In this document: positions 9,195 to 18,300 of the stretch, piece after piece
Position numbering within the stretch: the first letter of the stretch is position 1
How the letters are laid out: the number at the start of each line of letters is the position of its first letter
NCBI GenBank assembly: GCA_021414025.1
Contig: JAIOPG010000004.1
Span: 248,001 to 312,000, forward strand
Direction of reading: 5' to 3'
DNA from: Planctomycetota bacterium
GTDB lineage: Bacteria > Planctomycetota > Phycisphaerae > Phycisphaerales > SM1A02
DNA length: 64,000 nt
Program-made: the position numbers and the translations under genes
Notes under the pieces: model-generated
The model's input: the letters and a program-made list of their open reading frames with translations, nothing else
Databases searched by the model: none
Told to the model about the DNA's origin: nothing

Positions 9195-10141
9195 GCACGA
9201 TGCCTCCCATGAAAGCGCTCAAACTCCCCGGCTGCTGGACGGCGTTGATCACGCCCTTCACCGCCGATGCATCGCAGGTGGACCTGCCGCGATTGAAGGA
9301 GCAGATCCGCGCCCAGTCCGAAGGCGGCGTGGCGGGGGTCGTTCCCTGCGGCACCACCGGCGAGGCGCCCACGCTGACGCCCGACGAGCACAGGCAAGTG
9401 GTCGAAGCCGCCGTGGCCGCGGCGAAGCCTCTCGGCCTGCAGGTGATGGCGGGGGCCGGCAGCAACAGCACCGCCAGCGCCGTGAAGTTGCAAAAACTGG
9501 TGGCGTCCCTTGGCGCCGACGCTTCGCTGCACGTCGCTCCCTACTACAACAAGCCGAACCAGGAGGGGATCTACCAGCACTTCATGATGGTCGCCGATGC
9601 GGCGGATCTGCCGGTCGTGCTCTACTCCATTCCCGGCCGCTGCGGCGTCGCCATTCTGCCCGAGACCGTCGAGCGCCTCTCGCGCCATCCGAACATCGCC
9701 GCCATCAAGGAAGCCACCGGCAGCGTCGAGTCCGCGCGGGAGATTCGCCGCCGCTGCTCCCTGCCCATCCTCTCGGGGGACGACATTCTCACGCTCGACT
9801 TCGCCCAGGCGGGCGCGATCGGCGTGGTGAGCGTGGTCAGCAACATTCTGCCGGCGGCGGTGCGCTCGCTGATCGACGCCTGCCTGGCCAAAGACTTCAT
9901 CCAGGCCCGCACGCTGCATGAAGCGATGCTGCCGCTCTCCAGGGGGCTGCTGGCGCTGGACACCAATCCGATTCCGGTCAAGGCCGCCATGCAGTTGCTG
10001 GGCCGCGACAGCGGTGCTTTGCGCCTGCCGCTGGTGAAGGCGGCGGCTCCTGCGCTCAAGTCCATCGCCGCGCTGCTCAAGGAGGCGGGGCTTCCATCGG
10101 GCCGGCGCGACGGCGCGACTCCCGCGGAGTTGATCCGTTGA
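9191..10141 (+). CDS. dapA: 4-hydroxy-tetrahydrodipicolinate synthase
   Basis: DapA condenses pyruvate with aspartate semialdehyde, the first step committed to lysine and diaminopimelate. The 316-residue TIM barrel has the [11 protein letters not shown] substrate motif, [14 protein letters not shown], the catalytic-tyrosine segment YSIPGRCG, and IKEATG with the Schiff-base lysine at about residue 173. Related aldolases such as N-acetylneuraminate lyase share the fold, but the double-Thr motif and length favour DapA. ATG 9191 overlaps the pdxJ stop; in-frame ATGs at 9200 and 9209 are alternatives. The stop overlaps the NUDIX gene start (TTGA). Confidence 0.9.
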   Translation: MSTMPPMKALKLPGCWTALITPFTADASQVDLPRLKEQIRAQSEGGVAGVVPCGTTGEAPTLTPDEHRQVVEAAVAAAKPLGLQVMAGAGSNSTASAVKLQKLVASLGADASLHVAPYYNKPNQEGIYQHFMMVADAADLPVVLYSIPGRCGVAILPETVERLSRHPNIAAIKEATGSVESAREIRRRCSLPILSGDDILTLDFAQAGAIGVVSVVSNILPAAVRSLIDACLAKDFIQARTLHEAMLPLSRGLLALDTNPIPVKAAMQLLGRDSGALRLPLVKAAAPALKSIAALLKEAGLPSGRRDGATPAELIR

Positions 10142-10692
10142 GCGACATGCATTCGGCGGAATACCAGATCGAGAAGCTGCCCTACAAGGTCGCGGTGCTC
10201 TGCTATCTGTGGGATCCAAAGGGGCGCGTGCTGATGCTGCACCGCAAGAAGCAGCCCAATCTCGGCATGTGCAGTCCGATCGGCGGCAAGTTGGAGATCA
10301 GCCAGGGCGAGGGGCCGCACGAGTGCGCGATCCGCGAGATTTCCGAAGAGGCGGGCGTGACGCTGGCCAGCGACGATGTGCGCTGCCTGGGCGTGGTGAG
10401 CGAGAAGGGTTACCAGGGGCAGACGCACTGGCTGATCTTTCTCTTCGAGACCACACGGAAGATCGATCCCGCGCTGATTCCCGAGCAGGAGTTCGACGAG
10501 GGGCGCCTGGAATGGGTTCCATTGAGCGACGTCGAAAAGCTCAACATTCCCTGGACCGACCGGCACATCATGTGGCCCGCGGTGCGCCGTCACAAGGACG
10601 GCGGCTTCTTCATGGTGCACATCGATTGCTCGACCGAGCCGCCCACGCACGTCCTGTGCGAGAGCAAGCTTCCCGACGCGGTCAAAAAATAA
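10138..10692 (+). CDS. NUDIX hydrolase
   Basis: This 184-residue protein contains a Nudix box that ends REISEEAGV and is preceded by GGKLEISQGEGPHEC. Between the glycine and the first glutamate there are two more residues than in the classic GX5E spacing. Nudix enzymes hydrolyse nucleoside diphosphates linked to another group; the MLHRKKQPNLG and CSPIGGK segments resemble (8-oxo)dGTPase-type members, but the substrate is unknown. The TTG at 10138 overlaps the dapA stop as TTGA; ATG 10147 is an alternative start. The gene ends a three-gene coupled unit. Confidence 0.82.
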   Translation: MSDMHSAEYQIEKLPYKVAVLCYLWDPKGRVLMLHRKKQPNLGMCSPIGGKLEISQGEGPHECAIREISEEAGVTLASDDVRCLGVVSEKGYQGQTHWLIFLFETTRKIDPALIPEQEFDEGRLEWVPLSDVEKLNIPWTDRHIMWPAVRRHKDGGFFMVHIDCSTEPPTHVLCESKLPDAVKK

Positions 10693-10703
10693 TTGAGCGA
10701 CGA

Positions 10704-10718
10704 CCGGCCCTGCGCCGG
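10704..10718. terminator. Weak bidirectional GC hairpin between convergent genes
   Basis: CCGGC and GCCGG arms flank a 5-nt loop in the 36-bp gap between the NUDIX gene and the convergent phosphohexomutase gene. No U-tract follows on either strand, so intrinsic termination here is uncertain. Confidence 0.3.
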
Positions 10719-10728
10719 CGATCAAGAA

Positions 10729-12114
10729 TTACGAAGGCAAACCGGCGCTGGCGGCGACTTCGTCGGCCAGGTCGTTGGCCGCCTTCACGCTGCCCGCCTC
10801 GGCGATCAGCCGGATGATCGGCTCGGTGTTGCTGGCGCGCAGATGCACCCAGCCCTCGGGCAGGTCGATGCGCACGCCGTCGGTGGTGTCGAGCTTGGCT
10901 TTGGCGAAGGACTTGGTCACGCGCTCGAGAGCAGGCCGCACCGCAGCGATGCCGCCGATGCCGGCGAGCTCGAGCTTGCGCTTGATCATCGACACGGCGG
11001 GTATTTCCGAAACGATCGTCGACAGCGGTGTGCCGCGCTTCGCCAGCAGTTCAAGCGTCAGCGCGATGCCGCTGAGCGAATCGCGGATCCAGCAGACGCT
11101 CGGCCAGATCACGCCGCCATTGCCCTCGCCGCCGACCACGCAGTGCGCCGCCTTCATCGCCGAGACCACATTCGCCTCGCCGACCGCGCTGCGCAGCACC
11201 CGGCTGCCGGGGAACATCGCCGCCACCGAGTCGATCATCCGGCTGGTGCTGAGGTTGGTCGCCATGGCGCCGGGGCCGCCGCGCTCCAGCACGCGCAGCG
11301 CGCAGAGGGCGAGCGTGTATTCCTCGCCGATGAATCGTCCGCGCTCATCCACGATCGCCAGCCGGTCGGCATCGGGATCCTGGGCGAACCCGCAGGCGAA
11401 GCCACCCTTGGCCACCGCGCCGGCCAGTTGCCGCAGATTGGCCTCGATGGGTTCCGGCGTGTGGGCGAATTGGCCGGTCACCTCGCCGTTGAGATGCTCA
11501 AGGTGCACGCCCAATGCCTTCAGCAGCACTCGAACCGCGTGGCAGCCCGCGCCATTGACGCTGTCGACCACCACGCTCAGTTTCGCGGCGCGGATCGCAT
11601 CGCGGTCGATCAGCTTCAAGACGCGCTGCACGTGGATTTCATCCGCGTCGTGGCGCCGCGCGACCGGAGTCGCCGGCGCGGATACGGCGGGGGCCCTGCC
11701 CATGGCCTTGAAGCGCTCGATGATGGCGTTGGCTTGGGCAGCCGGCGGCGCCGCGCCCGAAGCGTCGAGGCACTTGAAGCCGTTCCACTCGATTGGGTTG
11801 TGGCTCGCCGTCGAGATCAGGGCGCCATCCGCCTTGTCGTGCAGCACCATCACGCCGACGGTCGGCGTCATGGCCACGCCGAGATCGGTGACGCGGCAGC
11901 CGGTGGAGGCGAGACCCGCAATCGCCGACTCCAGCAGCGCCGCACCGCTGTGGCGCCCGTCGCGCCCGGTGATGACCCGCGGCGTCCCCTCGACGTGGTC
12001 GCGCAGCCACGATCCGAATGCAAGGCCGAACGCGACGGCCACCTCCGGCGTCATGCTTTGCCCCACGATGCCGCGGGCACCGGAGACGCTGAGCATCAGG
12101 GGCGCTGAGTCCAT
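10729..12114 (-). CDS. Phosphoglucosamine mutase-like alpha-D-phosphohexomutase
   Basis: The 461-residue enzyme has all four phosphohexomutase signatures. These are the phosphoserine loop TASHNPIEWNG (catalytic Ser near residue 104), the metal loop DPDADRLAIVD, the sugar loop GEGNGGVIWP, and the phosphate-binding loop RASNTEPIIRL. It would move phosphate between C6 and C1 of a hexose or hexosamine, most likely GlcN-6-P to GlcN-1-P for cell-wall and LPS precursors. A GlmM or phosphomannomutase role cannot be separated from sequence alone. ATG 12114 is the family-like start, with TATCGT 6 nt upstream. Confidence 0.87.
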   Translation of the reverse strand: MDSAPLMLSVSGARGIVGQSMTPEVAVAFGLAFGSWLRDHVEGTPRVITGRDGRHSGAALLESAIAGLASTGCRVTDLGVAMTPTVGVMVLHDKADGALISTASHNPIEWNGFKCLDASGAAPPAAQANAIIERFKAMGRAPAVSAPATPVARRHDADEIHVQRVLKLIDRDAIRAAKLSVVVDSVNGAGCHAVRVLLKALGVHLEHLNGEVTGQFAHTPEPIEANLRQLAGAVAKGGFACGFAQDPDADRLAIVDERGRFIGEEYTLALCALRVLERGGPGAMATNLSTSRMIDSVAAMFPGSRVLRSAVGEANVVSAMKAAHCVVGGEGNGGVIWPSVCWIRDSLSGIALTLELLAKRGTPLSTIVSEIPAVSMIKRKLELAGIGGIAAVRPALERVTKSFAKAKLDTTDGVRIDLPEGWVHLRASNTEPIIRLIAEAGSVKAANDLADEVAASAGLPS

Positions 12115-12120
12115 GCCGGA

Positions 12121-12126
12121 ACGATA
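12121..12126 (-). promoter_or_regulatory. Putative -10 element for leaderless phosphohexomutase gene
   Basis: On the minus strand TATCGT is followed by 6 nt and the ATG at 12114. No Shine-Dalgarno is present. The beta-propeller gene has the same hexamer at the same distance. Confidence 0.4.
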
Positions 12127-12183
12127 ACGCTTTCCGCGGCGCGATGAAACATCGATTCCGGCCGCCGTTTCCCGCTCAGGCCA

Positions 12184-12189
12184 TATACT
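12184..12189 (+). promoter_or_regulatory. Putative -10 element for leaderless PTPS-family gene
   Basis: TATACT (5 of 6 consensus bases) ends 7 nt before the ATG at 12197. No ribosome-binding site lies between, so the transcript would begin at or next to the start codon. Confidence 0.5.
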
Positions 12190-12196
12190 CGATCGC

Positions 12197-12577
12197 ATGT
12201 TCGAGCTCCGCGTTCGCCGCATTTTTCCGGCCGCCCACGCCATCGTGATGGCGGGGGTGCGCGAGCCCATGCATGGGCACAACTGGGAAGTCACGGTGGC
12301 GGTGTGCGGCGGCCGGCTCGACGGCGACGGCCTGCTCTGCGACTTCCACGCGTTGGAGCGCTCCCTCGACGAGACGATCCGCCCCTTCATGAACCGCTCC
12401 CTCAATGAGACGGCGCCCTTCGACAAGATCAATCCCACCGCCGAGCATGTGGCCCGGCACATCGCGAAAAAGATGATGACCGGACTTCCCGGCGGCGTCC
12501 GCGTGAAGGAAGTCCGCGTGACCGAGGCCCCGCAGTGCGAGGCGTGCTACCAGCCCCTCGAGGAGGCGACGGCTTGA
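12197..12577 (+). CDS. 6-pyruvoyltetrahydropterin synthase / QueD family protein (ExxHGH type)
   Basis: The 126-residue protein has the T-fold zinc site typical of the family: FPAAHAI, then MHGHNW. QueD and classical PTPS carry a catalytic cysteine four or more residues before HGH. Here that region reads REPMHGH, giving Glu-x-x-His-Gly-His. This motif matches the PTPS-III subgroup, which was described as substituting for dihydroneopterin aldolase (FolB) in folate synthesis. No other pterin or queuosine gene is nearby, so the pathway (folate or queuosine) is open. The stop overlaps the TTG start of ppk1. Confidence 0.85.
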   Translation: MFELRVRRIFPAAHAIVMAGVREPMHGHNWEVTVAVCGGRLDGDGLLCDFHALERSLDETIRPFMNRSLNETAPFDKINPTAEHVARHIAKKMMTGLPGGVRVKEVRVTEAPQCEACYQPLEEATA

Positions 12578-14742
12578 AACGCGAGCGCATCCATCTCGAT
12601 CCCATCGCCACCGACGCCAGCACCGGCAGCGAGGCCGCGCCCGCTCCGCTGACGGATCCCGCCCGCTTTCTCAACCGCGACTTCGAGTGGCTCGAGTTCA
12701 ACCGGCGCGTCCTGGATGTCGCCGGCGACGCGGGCGTTCCGCTGCTGGAGCGGGTCCGCTTCCTCTCGATCTTCTCCAACAACCTCGACGAATTCTTCAT
12801 GAAGCGGGTGGGCTCGCTGCGCAACCAGATCGAGGAGGGCCGCGCCGGCCCGGTGGTGGAGGCGCTCACCCCCACGCAGCAGTTCGCCGGCATCCGCGAC
12901 CGCGTGCAGGCCATGGGCAAGGCGCAGGCGGGACTGCTCAAGAACGAGCTCTCGCGGGCGCTGCTGGAGAGCGGCATCGAACTGCTCAAGTGGGAGGGGC
13001 TGGACATCGACGAGCAGAACGAGGCCCGCAAATGGTTCCGCCACAATGTCTTCCCGATCCTGACGCCGCTGGCCGTCGATCCGGGACACCGCTTCCCCTT
13101 CATCTCCAACATGAGCGTGAGCCTGGGCGTGATGCTGCAGCGGCCGGGCGAAAGCGAGCAGCTCTTCGCGCGGGTCAAGGTGCCGGAGATTCCCTCGCGT
13201 CTCTACCGCGTCCCCGGCACGCGGCGATGGACCACGCTGCAGGACATCATCGAGCACAACCTGGACGAGCTCTTTCCCGGCATGGAGATTCTCAAGGTGC
13301 TGCCCTTCCGCGTCACCCGCAACGCGGAGATCGACAACGACAACGACGACGCCGATGATTTGCTCGAAGCGATCCAGCAGCAACTGCGCGAGCGCCGCTT
13401 CGCCCGCGTGGTGCGCATGGAGATTCCCTCCGACGCCAATCCGCGCATCCTCAAATTCCTGATGGACGAACTGGAGATCGACGAGGCGGACATCTACGAG
13501 TCCGATGGGCTGCTTGACTATGGCGCGCTCAACGAGATCGCCGACCTGGACGACGCCGATCTGCATTACACCCCCTGGACGCCGCTCAAGCCGGTGGACT
13601 ACGACCACGGCAACTACGACCTCTTCGCGCGGATCCGTCGCGGCGACGTGCTGCTGCACCATCCCTACGAGAGCTTCGAGGCGAGCGTGGAGCAGTTCAT
13701 CGAGCAGGCCGCCAAGGATCCCAAGGTGCTCTGCATCAAGCAGAGCCTCTACCGCACCAGCGGCGACAGTCCCTTCATCTCCAGCCTGATCCAGGCCGCG
13801 GAGAGCGGCAAGCAGGTCGCCGTGCTGGTGGAGCTGCGCGCCCGCTTCGACGAGGCCCGCAACATCCGCTGGGCCCGCAAGCTCGAAGACGCCGGCGTGC
13901 ACGTCGCCTACGGCGTGGTCGGACTCAAGACCCACACCAAGACGGCGCTGGTGGTGCGCCAGGAAGCCGACGGCATCCGCTGCTACGGGCACATCGGCAC
14001 CGGCAACTACAACTCCAAGACCGCCAAGCTTTACGAGGACATTGGTCTGCTGACCTGCCATCCCGAGATCACCGAGGACCTGACCGGCCTCTTCAACTAC
14101 ATGACGGGCCGCAGCCGCCAGCGCGACTACCAGCGCCTGCTGATCGCACCGGTGGCGATGAAGAAGCGATTCGTGCAGCTGATCGACCAGGAGATCGAGC
14201 TCACCAAGCCGGGCAGGCCGGGGCGGATCATCGCCAAGATGAACCAGCTCGAGGATCGCGGCATCATGGACGCGCTCTACAAGGCCAGCCAGGCGGGCGT
14301 GCAGATCGACCTGATCGTGCGCGGATTCTGCTGCCTGCGCCCGGGCGTGCCCGGCCTGAGCGAGAACATCCGCGTCCGCAGCATCGTCGGCCGTTTCCTC
14401 GAGCACAGCCGGATCTTCTGGTTCCAGGCGGGCAAGCAGGATCCGCTGGAGGGCGAGATGTACATCGGCAGCGCCGACTGGATGTACCGCAACCTGCAGA
14501 CGCGCGTCGAGGCGGCCACGCCGATCCTGCTGGCGGAGCATCGCGCCCGTCTCTGGGAAGTCATCCAGACCTGCCTCAACGATTGCCGCCAGGCCTGGCA
14601 GATGCGCGGCGACGGGACCTACGAGCGCGTCCGCTGGGATCACCTCGACGCCGCCGATCCCCGCGCCATCGGCGTGCATCAGTTCCTGATGAACAGCGAA
14701 ACCCAGCGGCACCGCCGGCTTTCTCACCCGAACACGTTGTGA
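12574..14742 (+). CDS. ppk1: Polyphosphate kinase 1
   Basis: PPK1 polymerises the gamma-phosphate of ATP into inorganic polyphosphate, reversibly. The 722 residues fit the family. The N-terminal domain opens with FLNRDFEWLEFNRRVL, and the catalytic domains include LKTHTKTAL with His near 454 and HIGTGNYNSKTAKLYEDIG with the likely phospho-accepting His near 473. The last conserved blocks are GSADWMYRNLQTRVE and LNDCRQ. TTG 12574 is chosen because GAGGAGG lies 8 nt upstream and TTGA overlaps the previous stop; ATG 12535 is an upstream alternative inside the previous gene. Polyphosphate metabolism may connect with phoU elsewhere in the window, but this is inference. Confidence 0.93.
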   Translation: MKRERIHLDPIATDASTGSEAAPAPLTDPARFLNRDFEWLEFNRRVLDVAGDAGVPLLERVRFLSIFSNNLDEFFMKRVGSLRNQIEEGRAGPVVEALTPTQQFAGIRDRVQAMGKAQAGLLKNELSRALLESGIELLKWEGLDIDEQNEARKWFRHNVFPILTPLAVDPGHRFPFISNMSVSLGVMLQRPGESEQLFARVKVPEIPSRLYRVPGTRRWTTLQDIIEHNLDELFPGMEILKVLPFRVTRNAEIDNDNDDADDLLEAIQQQLRERRFARVVRMEIPSDANPRILKFLMDELEIDEADIYESDGLLDYGALNEIADLDDADLHYTPWTPLKPVDYDHGNYDLFARIRRGDVLLHHPYESFEASVEQFIEQAAKDPKVLCIKQSLYRTSGDSPFISSLIQAAESGKQVAVLVELRARFDEARNIRWARKLEDAGVHVAYGVVGLKTHTKTALVVRQEADGIRCYGHIGTGNYNSKTAKLYEDIGLLTCHPEITEDLTGLFNYMTGRSRQRDYQRLLIAPVAMKKRFVQLIDQEIELTKPGRPGRIIAKMNQLEDRGIMDALYKASQAGVQIDLIVRGFCCLRPGVPGLSENIRVRSIVGRFLEHSRIFWFQAGKQDPLEGEMYIGSADWMYRNLQTRVEAATPILLAEHRARLWEVIQTCLNDCRQAWQMRGDGTYERVRWDHLDAADPRAIGVHQFLMNSETQRHRRLSHPNTL

Positions 14743-14823
14743 TTGATGCGCGGTGCTCTGCGGCGCTGTGGCTTTGCAATGACGGCGCTCAGCCCGCGCT
14801 GTCGTATTGCCGGCGGCTGGTGC

Positions 14824-15345
14824 TTAACCGGCGCTGGGGATGGAGCCGCCCGAGCCCATCCCGCTGCCGGAGGATGAGAACGACGTTGAGGGGCGGTTCA
14901 GGCCCAGGTCATAGAGCAGCTGGCTGAAGCGGCTGGTTTCAAGATATTGCACCGAGCCGCTGACGCTCCAGGGGGAATCCGGCCCCGGCCGGCTCTTGAC
15001 CGGCACGACCGCGGGGATGGCGGTGATCAGGCGGCTTTCCGGCGGGATTGTGACCGCGGCGACCCATTCACCCGAATAGACGCTCTCGTTGCGGACCCGG
15101 ATGGAGTAGCTCCAGGTGTCGATGCGGATCGGCACCTTGGTCGGATTGCTCATTTGCAGTCGGATCGCCACTTCGTTGGAGTTGGTGCCGACCTCGACCA
15201 CGTCAACCCCGGTCACCGAGATGCCTGGCGGGGTGGTGCAGGCCGTCAGCAGCGCAGCGGCGCACGCGATCGAGGCGGCCATCCAACGCTGGAAAAAGCG
15301 GGGAAAGGTTCGCGAATCGGCTTGGGGGCGGATGCACTCCGGCAT
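14824..15345 (-). CDS. LEA2/WHy-type lipoprotein
   Basis: From ATG 15345 the protein has 173 residues. A lipobox (LLTAC) ends a signal sequence near residue 36, so the mature protein would be lipid-anchored. The following domain (TGVDVVEV, IRLQMSNPTKVPIRIDTWSYSI) resembles the LEA14/WHy fold, in which a beta-sandwich binds hydrophobic surfaces during stress. The C-terminus is Ser/Gly-rich. ATG 15282 is an alternative start giving a shorter signal, but TACATT lies 6 nt before 15345, matching the leaderless pattern. The gene diverges from the beta-propeller gene with almost no gap. Confidence 0.7.
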   Translation of the reverse strand: MPECIRPQADSRTFPRFFQRWMAASIACAAALLTACTTPPGISVTGVDVVEVGTNSNEVAIRLQMSNPTKVPIRIDTWSYSIRVRNESVYSGEWVAAVTIPPESRLITAIPAVVPVKSRPGPDSPWSVSGSVQYLETSRFSQLLYDLGLNRPSTSFSSSGSGMGSGGSIPSAG

Positions 15346-15351
15346 GGTTGC

Positions 15352-15357
15352 AATGTA
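15352..15357 (-). promoter_or_regulatory. Putative -10 element for leaderless lipoprotein gene
   Basis: On the minus strand TACATT is followed by 6 nt and the ATG at 15345. It overlaps by two bases the plus-strand hexamer that serves the divergent gene. Confidence 0.4.
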
Positions 15358-15361
15358 TCGT
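15356..15361 (+). promoter_or_regulatory. Putative -10 element for leaderless beta-propeller gene
   Basis: TATCGT is followed by 6 nt and the GTG at 15368. If real, it sets the start at 15368 and not at the ATG at 15353, which lies upstream of this hexamer. Confidence 0.4.
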
Positions 15362-15367
15362 TCAGGC

Positions 15368-18300
15368 GTGAAACGCGTCGCGACCGGACCCCGACTCCTT
15401 CGCATGACCGCGCCGGCCCTGCTGGCGGCGGTTCTCCTGGCGCCGATCGCACGGGCACAGGAATCGGCGCCGGTCACGATCGACGCCAGTCCCACCGGGG
15501 CGGAATTGCTGCGCCGGGCCCGCGAATCCGCCGCTGCCAATCCGGTCGAGAGCGCCCGGGCGCTGCAGGAGGCGGTGGACCGCTTCTCGCGCAAGCTGGT
15601 GCCCTGGGACGATTCGACCGATCGCTACCAGAACACCGCCGACGCCGCGGAGCGCTTCCTGCTCTCCAATGCACAGGTGCGCGAGAGCTGGCTGCGCGAG
15701 GAATCCGCCGCGGCCCAGCGTCAGCTCGACCAGGGTGACGCGCAGCAGGTCGCCGAGTTGCGGGCACTGACGCCGGCGGGGCTGCAGGCCATGATGCTCC
15801 TGGCCCAACAGGCGCTGGACGAGGGTCGCGTCTCCTCGGCGCGGCGCTGGATCGACAAGTCGCTGCGCCATCCCTCGCTCGATCCGGCGAAGAAGAAACT
15901 TCTTGAAAACGCACGGCGCAGCATCGAGGCCCCGGCGCCGGCCGCCGCCGCGCCGCCGGCACGCGAAGCCTCGGCTGAAGCCACCACGGTCGCGCAGTGG
16001 CGGCCCCTCTGGAGTGCGTGGCTTCCCGAGGCCTGGCTCAATCGGCATGTCGCCGAGGCGGACCCGCAGGCGCTGGCGCTGGCCACGCGCGACGCCGCGG
16101 CCACCGGCACGGCCCTGCTGGCGACAGCCCGCTTCTCCGGCGACGGCGTGCTGATCGCCGACGGCGTCACGGTGCGCCTGCTCGACCGGCACTCGGGGCT
16201 GGAGCGTTGGCAACATTCGATCGGCTCCCCCGAAGACCAGGCCAAGCTGGTGCCCAGCGACCTGGCCGTCGCGGTGCCGGCGGGGGATCTGGTAATCACG
16301 CTGCCGGGCCACGCGCTGCTGGAGCAGCGCTCCGGTCTGCCCCGCGTGACGGCCCTCTCGCTGCTCAACGGCGCGCGGCAGTGGGACGTGCACTTCGACC
16401 GGTTGGGCCGCACGGAATTCGACGAGCTCTTTCCCCACGGCGAGCCGCTGGTCTTTGACGACGTGGTCGTGGTGCAGGCGCGCAAGAGCAACTCGCGCCT
16501 TGAAAGCGCCGCATGGTTGATCGCCCTGGACCGCGCCACCGGCGCGCTGCGATGGGCCAACTCGCTTGGCGCCGCCGGCGGAGTCCGCCTGGCCGTCTCG
16601 CGGCCGCTCAGTTCCCCCTCGCAGTTCGAAGGGGACGTGATCGCCGCCACCAGCCTGGGCGTGGTGGCGCGGATCGACGCCTCCAACGGCCATGTCCTCT
16701 GGCTGCGGCGCTGGAGCGCCCCGCTGCGCGAGCCGCGCACTTCAAACCCCGCCTGGCAACTGCCCTCGCCGGTGGTCGCCAACGACCGCGTCTACTGGAT
16801 CCAGCCCGACCAGAACACGCTGGTCTGCCTCTCCGCGGCGGATGGCTCGGAGATCTGGTCGGCGATGCTGGGCGTGAACGAGCAGCTTCCGGCGGCGCGC
16901 TCGCTGCTGGCGGACGCGCAGCGCCTCTATCTGCTGAGCGAGGACGTGGTCGCGGTGGACATCGCCGATCCGCGCCGCGCGATCTGGAAATTGTCGGAGC
17001 AATTGAAGGAGCCGGTCACGGTGCGCGGGGAGAGCTCGCTCGGCGCCGATCGCAACGGACGGCCGCTGCTGGCGGTTCCATTGGCGGGTCGCGCCGTGCT
17101 GCTGGATCCCGAGACCGGACGCTTGGTGGGCGAGCTGCCCCTGGAAGCAGGAGGCAATCTCTCCCTGCGCGAGGGCCAGCTCGCCACGGTCGACGCGCAG
17201 CGGGTCACGCTTTCAATGGAGGCCGCGGAGGGCGAGCGCCTGCTGCGGGCGCGGCTGGCCCTGAATCCCGGCGATCCGCGCAGCGGTCTGGCGCTCTTCG
17301 AGCTGGGTCGCACCTGGGGACGATCGGCGCTGATGCTCGACGGCGCCACCGCCATGTCCGCGGCGATCAACAAGGATGAAAGCCCGTCCGGCGCCCTGCG
17401 CGACGAGCTGCTGCGCAGGCTGCTGGAGGTGCTGGGCATGAAGGAGATCGACCTGGACACGCAGTCGAAGCTCCTGGCCATCGCCCGGAGCACGGCGCGC
17501 ACATCGACACAGCGGGCGGCGCTGGCCCTGCGCATGGGAGACTTGGCGGCCGAGCAGGGGAAGTTGGAAGAGGCGCTGGATCAGTGGATTTCCCTGCTGG
17601 AATCGAAAGAGATGCGCGACGAGCTGGTGGGCGACGATCCGCGGCGGACCTCGGCGCGGGTGGCGGCGCTGGAGCGCGTGGTGGCGCGCCCGCTGACCGC
17701 CGTCATGGCGCCGCGTCGGCGCGCCGCCGAGAAGGCCCGCGCCGAGATGCGCGAGTGCGGCGATCTGGCCCTGGTTCACGCCGCGCATGTCGCCGCACTG
17801 CTGGCGGGCGCCCCCGGCGAAGCGGGTGCGGTGCTCCAGGAGGCGGAGCAGCTGGCCCGCAGCCGCGGCCTTGTGAATGCCGCTCAAATCTGCAAGGCGA
17901 TGCGCACCAACGATCCGCCGGGGACGCGCTGGCCCGGCGAGGCGGGCGCGGGCCCGCTGCCGAAGCTGGGCTCCGCCGAGCCCCGCGCGACCACGCTGGT
18001 CGGCCGCCTGCTTTCCATGTCCGCGGAGGCCCAGGACGAGCGGCCGCGCACCTCCATGCTCTTCGCCGAGCCCGCCTCGCTGCTGCTGCGCGGCGGCGAC
18101 GACCTGGGCATCATCTGGCGGAGCAACTTCGGCGACCGCGATCCCTCGGTGATGGCCATGTCGCCCGGCATCGTGCTCTGGTGCCCGCAATCCCGCGACG
18201 ATGGCGCGCTGCTGGCGCTGAACCCCAAGGATGGTGCCACGGTGTGGAGATTGGATTCGGTTCAGACGCTGTTCCAGCCGGAGCGGATCGCGTCGATGGG

